64,000 bases of DNA, taken from the NCBI GenBank assembly GCA_963691705.1, contig OY829545.1, positions 29,189,475 through 29,253,474 on the forward strand, written 5' to 3'. Every line of letters begins with the position of its first letter. Position 1 is the first letter of the stretch. This document shows positions 1-10,998 of the stretch, piece after piece. The stretch is from Viola odorata (Eukaryota; Streptophyta; Magnoliopsida; Malpighiales; Violaceae). A model generated the notes under the pieces. The model was not told where the DNA came from and ran no database searches. It was given only the letters and a program-made list of their open reading frames with translations. The translations under genes and the position numbers were made by a program.

Positions 1-2380
1 TAAGTTTCTTTATCTACATTCTCAATACATTAAATCCCTTTATTCTCAATCTGATGACACTTAGGTCTCTTTTACTAATGTTTCATCATCTAATTAACAG
101 AAAGGAAAAAAAGGAGTGGATTGTCTCACCAATCAGATGATCACACATCAGCATGAGGAATTTCAAGTATTAGTGGAGTAACGAGTAGAGGGACTCAATG
201 CGTCGGGAATATAACTGGAAGGACCCAATGTGTCATTTTCGGCTAAATATAAAAATTTACGGTGTAATTTAACCCTAAAAAGGAAAAATTTTATTTTAAT
301 ACACAAATTAAGTTTAATATTTATCTTGGCAATCAAATTATCAAAATTAATGATTAATTTGCTTGTCTAATCTACCCTAAATTATTTCATTTCATTGTCA
401 GTTAATTGTACTGTAACACCTGCATCCACCTACTCAGAAGTTAGGGCATCTTTAACTATCATATTAATAGAAGTGAGTGTAAGTACCTTAGTGACGATGA
501 ATCTCATTTCATATTGGACTCCCCCAACCTTAGAGATTTGACCCAGCACCCGATTTAATGGAGTTGATGGGCTAATTTGCACAAATCCTGGGCATTGAAT
601 GTCGAAACAACCACGAGAACCATTTGCCTGAAAAATATACTCTAGATGTTTTTTAAGGTGAACAAATTAACTATAAATATTTATCGTTAATATAGAAAAA
701 TAATAATTAATACAAAAAACAACAATAATAATTAATTAAGGTGAACAAATTAATTTATTGACTCTTTTCCTTTATTACTGGGAAAAAGACTTACCACCCA
801 AGAACTAAACGTTCGAGTCTTAGAATCGCCGTATAATGATGGATTTACCTAATGTGTACATAAAAAAGGATTACTTGCTATTATGAGAAAATTATCAAAT
901 CCATATTTAGAAAAGCAGTCAATTTTATCAAAATGGAAAGTATGCATTTATTATACATTAAAATGGAAAATAGTCTGAATTGAATTCAGGAAATTAGTAA
1001 AATACATATATGGAAAGTGATGAAATAAAAATAACCAATTTTATAATCAATATCTATTTTCTATTACCACCAACATCCCGTCCCAACTGGGCTCTATATT
1101 GAAAATTCGGATTATTTGGCCTAAAAATGAACTTTCTATACTGGCTGTATATATAAAAAGTTAACCAAATATTATGTAATTTCAGATTATAATATGCTAG
1201 GAATATAATATATACATACCATCCACCCAAATTTGATAACGTCAAGTTGAGAACTAGAATCACTTTGGAACATGGTAATAGCTGCACTGTACTGAGTCTT
1301 TGATACTTGCGGATTTTGAATGTTCATAATAGAGCTGGCCCCCAAATATCCATCCCCGCTTCCCACAGTTATTCCTGCAAACTACAAATAATCCAATAAT
1401 CAATTACGAGGTGTATTGAAACCGAAACATTTAGTTAAACTAAAAGAACACCGTATCAGTTGATGTATTCGAAAGTTTTTAATGGATAAGAAAGGAAGCA
1501 ATTACATGAAGCCCAGCAGGCCCACCACCGTTGGCTGAATTTATGTAATTTTGAGATTTTTCCATAAATGAATTTGCCCTTATGAGATCTTCTTTGAGAA
1601 TCCTCTTGATTGGAACTGTACCAGATGGGCACCCTCCTCCTCCTCCAATATCTACTGTCTTGGATTTTGATGATGATGTTGATACATTCTTTGCATCTTT
1701 GGGGAGGAAACTAGGTTTCATCTGTACATCAACAATAACTTGTTTAACAAACTTATTTGATTCAAGTTAATTTTATTGGAGTAAATAAAGCAACAAAAGA
1801 AAAGTTCAGATCCATAGGGCACGTATCAATTAAGATAAAATTAAATATATTCGCATTATATCAATTGATTAAATAATATTTAATTGTTGCGGTATATATA
1901 TATTATATATACACGCCGCAACAATTAAATATTATATATTATTTCATATAAAATTATTGAATCCATAACTTTTTACTTAAACTATGAGAGAGTGAAATTA
2001 CTCGAATTTTGTATCTGTTTACAGAACACGTGTATTTAATTAAATATATATTTACCTGGATTTTATGGCTTTTAAGTAAAGGGTGGTCAAAAGCTGGTTG
2101 TTTATGGAGATTGACACAATCATAAATATCACCTTCTTCACTCTGTGGAAAATTAAATGACAAAAAAATGGTTAAATTAATGATTGGCTACTTCCTTAAG
2201 TATAAAAGATAATTAAAGAATAATTACCTTAATACTTTTGATGTAAGGCTTGTTCAAGATCTTGAGCTGCATATCCAGATCAAGATCTTGAAAATCTTGT
2301 ATGCCTTCCACTCCATTGATGTCAATGGAAGACAAAAATAAATAAATGAATGCAAAAAATATTAGAGCTAATAATTCCAT
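1..2380 (-). CDS. Neprosin-family (DUF239) secreted protein gene, partial, several exons
   Basis: The minus strand carries at least five in-phase exons: 2380-2228 (start ATG, hydrophobic signal peptide beginning [11 protein letters not shown], then the start of the activation peptide with [10 protein letters not shown]), 2142-2056 ([20 protein letters not shown]), 1721-1506 ([10 protein letters not shown]), 1381-1220 ([13 protein letters not shown]) and 627-487 ([12 protein letters not shown]). Each listed exon has GT/AG borders and a length divisible by three. The order activation peptide, CPxGTVPI, GCFxxxCPGFVQ is that of plant neprosin proteins, a family that includes a secreted glutamic prolyl endopeptidase. 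Between 1220 and 627 an exon (usual NPxxYGD region) should exist; the best candidate, near 1125-1060, is poor, so this copy may be defective. The C-terminal exons lie beyond position 1. Family call is firm, integrity is not. Confidence 0.8.
1875..1933. repeat. Perfect-arm hairpin inside a neprosin intron
   Basis: An 18-bp arm (AATATTTAATTGTTGCGG) and its exact reverse complement flank a short AT core. It lies in the intron between the second and third neprosin exons. It may be a tiny foldback MITE; I see no clear target duplication. Confidence 0.7.
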
Positions 2381-3021
2381 GAATATGAATAAATATTATT
2401 TGAATCTAATTAAAAACCTTAATTATCTTCTCCTCTTGCTTTTCTCTTTCACCCAAAATGTCCATGTATTTATAACCATGTTTCTAATGAAGAGATTTAG
2501 TAATAAGTTATTATAGGTTTAAATCTTTGTGATAAAAAAAGAAACAAACAACCATATTTCCATATACAATTGGAATTCTCTAGACCACAAGTTTTGGTCA
2601 TCTAGGGTGGATAGGGGTATTTATGGAAAAGTTCGGTTATATTCTGAAATTTAAAAGTTTAGAGTATTGTCCTTCTGAATTTCTTAAAATCATTCTCGTT
2701 CCGTTATAACCTTTAATAATAATAATAATAATAATAATAATACCCGTAAGTTTTTTTACGGAAGTTCGAAAATCCTTTTGGAAATAATCTAATTCCACCA
2801 CACCCACACTCTTCACCATTTTATATTTTTTTATGGATTTAGAAAGGCTAACCACTTTTCATGTGGTTCAGTCACGATAAACAATATCGACTTATAAATT
2901 AACTTTTTATAGTATCGACGATTTATAAATACACGATTGTGATTGGATTTAATAAAGACAGTCAAGCTACCTGCTTTTTGCCTGTGAATCAACTTTTAAT
3001 ATTGCCTAAATTTATTACTAA
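2381..3021. other. 5' flank of the neprosin gene, with an AAT microsatellite
   Basis: AT-rich DNA upstream of the neprosin start codon. It contains about nine AAT units at 2714-2742. No coding potential is seen; the promoter of the minus-strand gene should lie here. Confidence 0.5.
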
Positions 3022-3116
3022 CTTTTGCTCCGTTGGACAAAGTAACACCAAAATTTGCTCCCTTAGACAAAAATTCACATAACCATCAACTTATCATCAA
3101 ACTTTGACTAAGGATA

Positions 3117-3121
3117 TTAAG
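3117..3121. repeat. Left target site duplication TTAAG
   Basis: TTAAG lies directly before the first LTR and recurs at 5583-5587 directly after the second. This proves one insertion event for the short LTR element. Confidence 0.85.
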
Positions 3122-3987
3122 TGATACGATCCTAGCTAGGCCAAGACACGCATAAGTGAAAGATCTTGTTCGTTGTCGATTTGGTGCGCGGAATTAAAAC
3201 AAATCCTCCCTCCTCGAATACTCTCTCTAATCAATTAGCATCCCATACTACTAATTGAGGTTAATGCGAAGGAATCACTTCTACGAATGTATAACAATGA
3301 ATGAGGTCTTTGGAAATCTCCAAGAAATTGAATCACACGATTTCGAAGCTTGAGTCACACAAGCTTCAACGAAACGAATCCCTCGAATCGCTAGTACGCC
3401 CCTTGAGCACCTCCCACAACCGAGTCACACGGTTGCCACTCAATGAACACGTACGCGTAGCTCACGCACCTTCCACAGCCGAATCCCTCAACTGTCATGC
3501 TTTGCCTACGCCACTCTCCTTGCAGAACTACACAAGAATCCCTCGAGCGCCACACAAGTCACACACACGCTCCCAACGCACCTGCACTCGAATCCCTCAA
3601 GCACCACGAAGGTCACGCCCTAGTCGAGTACCTAGTTAAGCGACTAAGTTACACAAGAACGGCTTGCTCCGGAGATCAAAAGAATAAGAAGGTAGAATGG
3701 GGAAACGGGGATTTGGTAAGGTGTATTTGCTGAAAACTTTGATCTCCTTTTATTAATAATAAGGCAAGCCTTTAAATAGGCGTTTACAACTTCTAATTAT
3801 AATAGGACTAGAACTTCTACCTATAATTAAACTCTAGCAATTAAGGAAATAATAATAATACTAATATTAACCAATCTAGCTCACCCAAGCTCTTTCTTCT
3901 TGCGCACGCTTCTCTTCTTACTCAATCCAAGCTTGCCCTTTGCCATTAACGCACCCTAGGATTTGGTGCGATCCTTGAACCGTATCA
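3122..3987 (-). repeat. 3' LTR of the short LTR element
   Basis: 866 bp, bounded by TG...CA with the inverted tip TGATACG/CGTATCA. It is shorter than its partner because it lacks a ~40-bp tandem duplication and some sequence near the equivalent of 4820-4900. Confidence 0.8.
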
Positions 3988-4388
3988 TTCCCTTCCCCTT
4001 GAAAGCGATTCGTCCTCGAATCGGAATTTATGATACTCTCCAAGGATAAATCATATCTCCACAACAGCTCCTCTTCAATGATCCTATAATTCAAACAAAT
4101 TGGCGCTATCATGACCTCAAAGTCATTCCTTGACGCAAACTTAGGTCCAAAACTTCCAATCGCTCGCCCTTCAATTTTATTCAAATAATTCCTAAAGGAC
4201 AGCGATCCTTCCTTGATTCCTTGAGTATTATTTGAGTAATCAACTAAGGGATCATACTCTCCAAATATTTCCACATACTCGAGCAAATCCGATTTTATGA
4301 AGAGAAGACACATCCATCCTTTGTATTCCATACAAGCCATACTTCTCGAGTAGTCTTCTCTCTCAGCTTCAAGCCTCGCTTCAGCCAT
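3918..4388 (-). CDS. Remnant ORF of the short LTR element, running into its LTR
   Basis: From the ATG at 4388 (MAEARLEAERED) the frame stays open for about 156 codons and enters the 3' LTR at 3987. I do not recognise the body; the first part is acidic and may be helical. Just before the LTR it reads DSRTNRFQGEGNDT, closely matching DSRTNPFKEGGDDT at the same place in the pol of the 10-25 kb gypsy element. The tail is therefore the integrase C-terminal end, with the polypurine tract itself coding. It could be a deletion derivative joining an unrelated or gag-derived segment to the pol tail. There is no evidence that it is translated. Confidence 0.5.
   Translation of the reverse strand: MAEARLEAEREDYSRSMACMEYKGWMCLLFIKSDLLEYVEIFGEYDPLVDYSNNTQGIKEGSLSFRNYLNKIEGRAIGSFGPKFASRNDFEVMIAPICLNYRIIEEELLWRYDLSLESIINSDSRTNRFQGEGNDTVQGSHQILGCVNGKGQAWIE
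3988..4005 (-). other. Polypurine tract of the short LTR element
   Basis: On the minus strand CAAGGGGAAGGGAA lies directly before the LTR start TGATACG, the usual place for plus-strand priming. Confidence 0.7.
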
Positions 4389-4650
4389 CTTATTCACTTT
4401 AATCAAATTTAACACAAGAAAGTGTAAATCTGCCTTCGGTGAACACAGTTTAGTAAATCGATCACAACTTTTTACTTTGATGTCCGATTCACGCGATTCT
4501 TCTTGATTTGGAATCCTGACAGACTCAGCTTTCCAACGAACCTTTTTTTGTTGAAATCGGACTCCAACTGATATCTATTGAAATATAATTTCGAAACAGA
4601 AATGAAAAATAAACAGTTGAGGAATTTGTTACCAAATCGTGAACTCCCTT

Positions 4651-4664
4651 GAACTCCTCTACCA
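4651..4664 (-). other. Putative primer binding site of the short LTR element
   Basis: Minus-strand TGGTAGAGGAGTTC begins two bases after the 5' LTR end. The long gypsy element has TGGTAGCGGAGCTC at the same spacing. The tRNA is not identified; it partly resembles the initiator-Met PBS. Confidence 0.55.
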
Positions 4665-4666
4665 AC

Positions 4667-5582
4667 TGATACGATCCTGGCTAGGCCAAGACGCGCATAA
4701 GTGACGATCTTGTTCTTCTCTCGATTTGGTGTGCGGAATTAAAACAAATCCCTCCTTGAACGCTCCTTTTAATCAATTAGCATCCCATACTACTAATTGA
4801 GGTTAATGTAAGAATCACTCTCACCGTTAGAACTCCTTTGATTGCTTAGTACTTGACTAGCGTCTAAGGTCCAATTCGCAAGCGTCTCACCAACGAATCC
4901 TCCTTACCGAGATTGAGTCCGTCCAATCCCCAAAGAAATCGAATCACACGATTTCGAAGCTTGAGTCACACAACCGAATCCCACGGTCGCCACCCAAGAA
5001 CACGCACGCGTAGCTCACGCACCTCCCACAACCGAATCACTCAGCTGCCACGCTTTGCCTACGCCACGCTCCTTGCAGAACTGCGCAAGAATCCCTCAAG
5101 CGCCACACAAGTCACGCACACGCTCCCAACGCACCTGCACTCGAATCCCTCAAGCACCACGAAGGTCACGCCCTAGTCGAGTACCCTGTTAAGCGACTAA
5201 GTTACACAAGAACGGCTTGCTCCGGAGATCAAAAGAATAAGAAGGTAGAATAGGGAAACGGGGATTTGGTAAGGTGTATTTGCTGGAAACTTTGATCTGC
5301 TTTTATTAATAATAAGGCAAGCCTTTAAATAGGCGTTTACAACTTCTAATTATAATAGGACTAGAACTTCTACCTATAATTAAACTCTAGCAATTAAGGA
5401 AATAATAATAATACTAATATTAACTGATCTAGCAATTAAGGAAATAATAATAATACTAATATTAACCAATCCAGCTCACCCAAGCTCTTTCTTCTTGCGC
5501 ACGCTTCTCTTCTTACTCAATCCAAGCTTGCCCCTTGCCATTAACGCACCCTAGGATTTGGTGCTATTCTTGAACCGTATCA
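4667..5582 (-). repeat. 5' LTR of the short LTR element
   Basis: 916 bp, TG...CA. It contains a tandem duplication of about 40 bp at about 5389-5466 (AATAATAATACTAATATTAA in both units) that is absent from the other LTR, so it arose after insertion or was lost from the partner. Confidence 0.8.
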
Positions 5583-6415
5583 TTAAGCTATAACGTTTGG
5601 TCGTGTAATGCTCACGTGAAATTTCTTTTTATTATTTTTGTTGCAATGTCACAATTTTAAAAAAATTACAAAAAAAATTAGAAACTTAATGAAAAAAGCT
5701 TGGAAATTATATAATAGGAATACTAATTAGAAAAATCAAGAAAAATAATAATCCAAAAATCGAAAGAACAAAAATCACTATTATTCTTAACCGTTAGCAT
5801 ATATTAGTTAGGTTTTAAAAAAATAAAAATAAAGAAATTGAAATCAGAAACACACAAATTGAAGGATGAAGAAGGTGGGTTTTGGTTTTTATGTTTCTGA
5901 TTTCTATTTCTTTGTTTTTTTTTTAACCTAACTAAACTAGTATATGCAAACGGTTAAGAATAATAGTAACTTTTGTTCTTTCAATTGTTTCCAATATTTT
6001 TTTTATTTCTAGTTAAATTTGTATATTCTTTTTGAAATTAATTTTTTTTTCTACATTTTTCTCTTTCTTTAGTTAAGTTTTTAAAAATGTATTTCCTATT
6101 TTTAATTTTTGTAAGTTTTTTATAAATTATGACTTGGCATACTCTATCAACAAAATAATAATAAATGTCATGTCAGTACAGTACGTATACGGTTAAGCAT
6201 TAGAATTTTAAAGTCGTTAGTCAAAGTTTGATGGTAAGTAAGTGGTTCAATGGATTGTTTGCGTAATGGAGCAATACTCGTTAATCATTTTGTCTAACGA
6301 GAAAAATCTGATGGTCCCTATCTCTCTCTTTTTTTACAGAATAGACTCTTTTCTGGAAAATATAATAATATTGGACATACTATTTGTATATATTTATTAT
6401 TGAGAGAATTCATAA

Positions 6416-6455
6416 GTTGAGATGGCCGAGTTGGTCTAAGGCGCCAGATTAAGGT

Positions 6456-6488
<33 letters not shown>

Positions 6489-6496
6489 TCTCAACA
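6416..6496 (+). tRNA. tRNA-Leu (anticodon AAG)
   Basis: A full cloverleaf with a long variable arm: acceptor arms GTTGAGA and TCTCAAC, A-box TGGCCGAGTTGG, anticodon stem CCAGA/TCTGG around TTAAGGT (anticodon AAG), B-box GGTTCAAATCC. No intron and no encoded CCA, as in nuclear genes. A T-run follows at about 6506, fitting RNA polymerase III termination. Confidence 0.95.
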
Positions 6497-6751
6497 CTTA
6501 CTCTATTTTTCACTTTTTATGTTCATTTCGGCTTTAAAATACTTTGGGTCGGAGCCGTGCATTGTGGGTTTAACTCTTTTAGCCGTGTTGTTCTTTAATA
6601 GGTGGGCCGTGTTGGTTTAAGGCTTGTTTAGGTGTTGGATTTCCAAGCGTGTACACGGGCCGGGTCTTTGGGAGGAAACGAATTGAACCGAAAATTTACG
6701 GTTCTAGGAAGTAGAGAACTGAACTGAACCATTAAAAAAAAAAAAAGGAGG

Positions 6752-6948
6752 TAGGGGTGAGTATTCGGAGTTCGGATAGGTTCGGATCAACTTTTATCGG
6801 ATTTTTTATCAGCAAATTTGATTTCAATCTGAAATTTCAGGTTCGGATAAGTTCGGTTGAATTTTTTGGATGGGCTGGCTCATTACTAACATGACCTTTT
6901 TTCTTTTTTTACTCTTTTCATCTAATCCGTCGATCCGTGCTCACCTTA
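6752..6948. mobile_element. hAT-type MITE, 197 bp
   Basis: It starts TAGGGGTGAGTATTCGG and ends CCGTGCTCACCTTA, an imperfect terminal inverted repeat of the common plant hAT MITE type. An exact 8-bp duplication AAAGGAGG lies on both sides (6744-6751 and 6949-6956). Confidence 0.75.
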
Positions 6949-6956
6949 AAAGGAGG

Positions 6957-8397
6957 TGACTAATGGGTTTTGAAACTAGTTTCCGGTTCGGTTTGTAGTT
7001 TTTAAAGATGGAAGAATCGGACGGAACCATTTATCTCAAGTGTAAGTCCGAAATGATTATCGATACAAGATTGATAATGTTGATTGAAAGAAGAAAGATA
7101 GGTTTTGATTTGGTTTCCAAGAAATTATTAAGAGTGGTTCGGCCCGTTTTTTTTTTTAAAATAGTAAAGTGAAGAACCAGACTTAACCTTAACGAATTTT
7201 TTCCCAAAAAATTATATTTTACAAACTTATTTCCCAATATCTAGTACTTTTAAATATAATTACTAGCTAATGGTTATTGTATCCATATCAACTCCACATC
7301 GGTTATTAAATATTAAATTTGTTTATTAAAAAATAATTTAATGAATAAACAAATTATAAATATGTTTGTTTTGCCTCGGCTTTATCTGAATCTTCTTTTT
7401 GCTTCTTCATGATTTTCTTTCTCATCTGCCTCGTCACAATGCCCGCTTAGCCGCTTCTTCATGAATTTATTTCACTACAGTACCCTTGTATAAAACAACA
7501 ACACAAAAATTAATGTTCTTTTTTAACACCCATTCCACCTTTCCAGCTCTACTTATCTGCATGTTTGGATAGATTCTTAGTGCAGAATAGAATTCCTAGC
7601 TTCTTGGCCCATATTGCCCAGAATTATGATGCGCCCTTGCGAGTCCCAGAATGCAACTGGTGCATCCATATATAGCTGGAGTAACAAAACATAGTATGGA
7701 TAACAACGAATTTTTTCCCAAAAAATTGTATTTTATAAACTTATTTTTCAATCTTTTTTTTGCTTCTTCATGATTCTCTTTCTCATCTGCCTCGTCACAG
7801 TGCCGCTTAGCTCTGTACTGACTTTTGGTCGGTTTTGCAGCATATAATATCTCGTGCTGCTAGATATACACCGATGTTGTTTTGGAATTCGACTGTACTA
7901 CTGAAGAATGTAAAGGCATATGTTGTATATTTAGGATGGGATGTCTGACTCAGAAATCCATAATCTACAGAAAAGAGCCCCATAAGAGGTGAAGAATTCT
8001 GCAGAATGGTCTCCTATGGAAATTTTTCTGTTCATGCATTATTATCCATTACTATTACTGACTAGTTGTCACAGGCCTGGGATGAAGATCAAGCCTTGAC
8101 ACCAAGAACAGCAAGAAAAGAGAAGAAGAATAGACCACGGATCAAGCTGAGATCAGAAGAAGATTGATCAACATGCAAGGATATTGATCAAGATGAGTTT
8201 GCTGGTTGTTTGATGGAAGATAAACAAGAGAATGAAGAGCGTTGGGAGTGCAGTGGGAAGAAGATGAAGTTAGCTAGGAAAGTAACTGCTTGTAACGAAC
8301 TGAATTTGTAAATTGTAAACAGAACCAAGATTCATTGAATCTGGATGTATTGCCTCTTCATTGAAGGAATAGCAAAATACAATTGATTTGATTACAA
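6957..8397. other. Non-genic stretch with a local duplication and a possible exon relic
   Basis: Two related segments occur near 7195-7240 with 7394-7450, and again at 7716-7815 (shared text includes CTCATCTGCCTCGTCACA). At 8071-8167 (plus strand) an AG acceptor-like site precedes 31 open codons starting QAWDEDQALTPRTARKEKK and ending in TGA, followed by UTR-like sequence. This could be the last exon of a decayed gene. I cannot name it. Confidence 0.35.
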
Positions 8398-9013
8398 TCA
8401 CAATGATGATTCGTTTTCTCCAACTAATCGATCGATAAGAACTCGAATGTTGTCCAAGTCCTTGATTGCAATATAAGTCCCTACTTGCATTGTACTGATC
8501 ATCTCCTTCTGACCCTTCAATGCATTCTCATAATTCCTCCATAGAGAATCAATCCATTTCCCCATTGAACCGATCGGGATCGATGTTGCAGCAGCAAGAG
8601 CAGCCATAGCTGCTGCAACAACTGAGCAAATCAATACAGTAGCAAAAGTAGCAGCAAATATAATACTAGAAACTTTCCTCCATGCATGAATTGATTTCAG
8701 TTTCTTGTCGAGCTTATTCTTTCTGAGCTGCAACTTCTCCAACATCAACATTTGCTGTCTGTAAATAGATTGAAAAATCTGAAAGAAGTCTTCAGTGAAA
8801 GGATCCCCTGCTTCTTTAAAATTCTTCAATTCCTCCAATGTCTTTACATAACTACTGCTACTCCCTCCAACCTCACTTTCCGCCTCGAATTGTTGCAGAG
8901 CAACATGGATGAGCAATTGGCTGTCGCGGGCGCGCTTTAAACACTTCTCCAAAGCAGCACAGAAATCAAGAGTTTGCAAGCTATTCTCGAAATACTCCTC
9001 AACTGCTTTAAAC
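8398..9013 (-). pseudogene. Truncated UPF0496 (AT14A/BPS1-like) gene
   Basis: From [15 protein letters not shown] at about 9013 to NIRVLIDRL near 8420 the frame follows UPF0496 plant proteins closely: the [17 protein letters not shown] block, [17 protein letters not shown], a leucine/lysine-rich helix, a hydrophobic double segment (about 8680-8560, likely membrane) and [20 protein letters not shown]. Family members are usually around 370 residues. Here about 150 N-terminal and 80-100 C-terminal residues are missing. The open frame continues upstream to about 9234 but has no ATG there; its leader ([12 protein letters not shown], Arg-rich) is unlike the family. An AG precedes the homology start, so the piece may be one exon of a moved copy. 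A fragment or pseudogene is most likely; a short expressed protein is not excluded. Confidence 0.7.
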
Positions 9014-9238
9014 GAGCAGAGACAGAGAAGGCGAGTGAGAAACAATGAGACGACGACTGTGAGGAGGCGACGGTGAGGTCGGCGGCGGAGGAGGCGATTA
9101 AAATCTGACTTCCACGCTAGGTTTTGGTAATTGAAAAGAAATGCCAAGGAGAGGAGCTGGAGAGTGGAGACGGAGATTAAGGGTAATGGCGGAGTGAGGA
9201 GGCTTTTTTTTTGGCAACGGTTGGATCCTTTCAAACAT

Positions 9239-9695
9239 TTTGTTTTACGTAAACAATTAATTAATTAATTAGTAAATTTAAAAGAAATTGATGACATGTA
9301 TTAGTATAATGGTAATATGGATCCTACATGTCATAATCTACCTTATTTTGGTAATTAAGTTTAAAACTACCCTATTTTAAGAATAAATATTTTTAAATGC
9401 TATATTTTAATAAAAAACTCTAACCTTAACATACCATTTGGCCTCATAATTATAACACACATTATATAAATACCACATTTAATTATTCAATATTAAAAAA
9501 ATCAAACACTTAAAAAAAAGATATCTTTGCTAAAAAACAAAAAAGATTATCCAAAATTGCATCATCAAATATCAATTCTGAATTTAAAAAAATATCATAA
9601 ACCATAAACTATATTTACCATTCAATAACAAATACAAATATGCTTAAAGGAAATAACTTCATACATCATCGTGATTATAACTAATGCCTAAAATT
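9239..9695. other. AT-rich spacer
   Basis: AT-rich sequence without open frames or clear repeats. It ends with the first copy of the CCTAAAATT duplication of the adjacent MITE. Confidence 0.5.
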
Positions 9696-9891
9696 GAATT
9701 TGGCTCCTCTAATTTTTTCTATAACATGATCAGTCATGTTAGAAGAATTTGAACCATTCAATAAAATTCAACAAGTGGTCAACTCATTAATTACTTGAAT
9801 TTTTAATCTCATCCGTCCAATTTGATTGAATAGTTCAGATTCTTCTAACATGACTGATTATGTTTCAAGAAAAATTAGAGGAGCCGAATGC
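9696..9891. mobile_element. Mutator-type MITE, 196 bp, foldback
   Basis: The two halves are inverted repeats of about 75 bp (GGCTCCTCTAATTTTT at 9702-9717 and its complement at 9870-9885; TCAGTCATGTTAGAAGAAT further in). Exact 9-bp direct repeats CCTAAAATT at 9687-9695 and 9892-9900 flank it, the duplication length of Mutator-like elements. Confidence 0.7.
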
Positions 9892-10069
9892 CCTAAAATT
9901 CCTCCCATATCGAATTGGTTGTGATTAACAACAACCTCATTTTTGTGGCCCCTTAAATAAATCAATTAGTAAGTGATTAGGTAAATTTGATTTAGGGCCA
10001 AAATGGTATAGCTAGAATTTAAAGTTCCATCTCGGCCAAAATTTCGATGAGATAGGTGGAAATGGCCGA

Positions 10070-10074
10070 GATGG
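10070..10074. repeat. Left target site duplication GATGG
   Basis: GATGG precedes the first LTR and is repeated at 25398-25402 after the third LTR. The whole three-LTR array is thus a single insertion site. Confidence 0.9.
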
Positions 10075-10980
10075 TGATACGATCACGCCCACCTTGGAGC
10101 CCAAGGACAATGCACCTAGTAGACCAATCACTAGGAGCATGGCCAAGAAGCTCACATTATGGATCGAAGAAGAATTACACAAAGAAATACCCCAAAGTAC
10201 GCCTATCACCCTAATGTGCATTACGCACAATCACCGCGCCTATCAACCTCATGACATGGCCGATGACACCATGAAGACATACGACCTTCATCCAAAGCAA
10301 GGCCAAGCCCACCAAGAGCCTAAAAACCATGAGGCCTTATTCATCAATTCCTTAAATTGATAATGGCCTTGAGAAGCCCAACATGAAGGAGGAAGGAAGG
10401 AAGCTCTTCTCATTAAGGGCAAACTTGTCCTTAGTCTATGTTTGATTTTCTATAAATAGCTAAGCCTTAGGCTTAACTCAACACAATTTGGATAAACCTT
10501 GAAATGCTTAAACTTGTTGTTTCTTTCATTTAAGTCTTGTCATTTAAGTTCTTTCAATTCAGCTATCTCAATTCAAGTCTTTACATTTCTTGCAACTTCC
10601 ATTCAAGTTTCTAATTCAAGTTATTTTCATTACTTATTCTTGTCTTTCAATTACTTTCAATTCCGCACTTTAAATTCTGTCCATTCCAATTCAAGTTATT
10701 TCAATTCAATACCCCCTAAATAAAGGTCGGTTCTACCACCATCTTTAGGGACGGTTGCACTTTTATTTCCACACCTTTCAATTCAAAACCCCCTAACTTA
10801 CGGTCGGATCTATCTCCGTACTTAGGGACGGTTGCACCTCTTAAATTCCGCTGCCTAACTCTATCTTTTATTCTCCTCTCTTGTTCGTTTCATTCTAATC
10901 CTTGTGCTTGCAGCTCATAGCTAGATCCTCCATTGAAGTTCTAAGCTCGGTTTCTTCCATTTGGAAGCCGGAGCTTATCA
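10075..10980 (+). repeat. LTR 1 of the tandem gypsy element
   Basis: 906 bp, TGATACGATCACG...GGAGCTTATCA. TATA box CTATAAATAG at about 10450. Downstream of it two related blocks, each ending TTAGGGACGGTTGCAC (about 10704-10757 and 10790-10838), form an internal repeat in the R/U5 region. The first ~285 bp encode the polyprotein tail when this sequence is a 3' LTR; here that reading frame has no upstream pol. Confidence 0.9.
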
Positions 10981-10982
10981 AG

Positions 10983-10998
10983 TGGTAGCGGAGCTCTA
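10983..10998 (+). other. Putative primer binding site, unit 1
   Basis: TGGTAGCGGAGCTC starts two bases after LTR 1. It resembles but does not equal the initiator-Met PBS TGGTATCAGAGC. The same site follows LTR 2 at 18199. Confidence 0.6.

Larger units (their letters stand above)
3122..5582 (-). mobile_element. Short non-autonomous LTR retrotransposon (LARD/TRIM-like)
   Basis: Two direct repeats of 866 and 916 bp start TGATACGATCC and end GGTTCAAG-type CGTATCA (read on either strand as TG...CA). They enclose only 679 bp and are flanked by TTAAG duplications. Orientation is minus: a PBS lies beside the high-coordinate LTR and a purine tract beside the low one. There is no RT or integrase, so it must have moved with enzymes from another element. 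The PBS spacing, the LTR start and the end of the short ORF resemble the gypsy element at 10,075-25,397, which marks it as a distant relative. Confidence 0.8.
3022..6308. mobile_element. Long inverted-repeat (foldback/MULE-like) element, split by an LTR element
   Basis: Without the 3122-5582 insertion, the left arm (3022-3121 plus 5583 to about 5830) pairs with the right arm (about 5915-6308) as an imperfect inverted repeat of roughly 300-390 bp. Shared landmarks are GACAAA near the tips, ATCAAACTTTGACTAA, and CTTAACCGTT next to the centre. Only a short purine/T-rich centre separates the arms and no ORF is present. No exact terminal duplication was found, so the class (MULE-like or other foldback) is inferred. 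Confidence 0.6.

Noticed and set aside
3301..3733. Open frames of 78-112 codons in the LTR of the short element
   Set aside because: They lie in a low-complexity C/A-rich LTR segment, overlap each other, and the partner LTR does not preserve the frame.
10094..10360. 88-codon frame in LTR 1 of the gypsy dimer
   Set aside because: It is the polyprotein tail carried in the LTR, without upstream pol here; not a separate gene.
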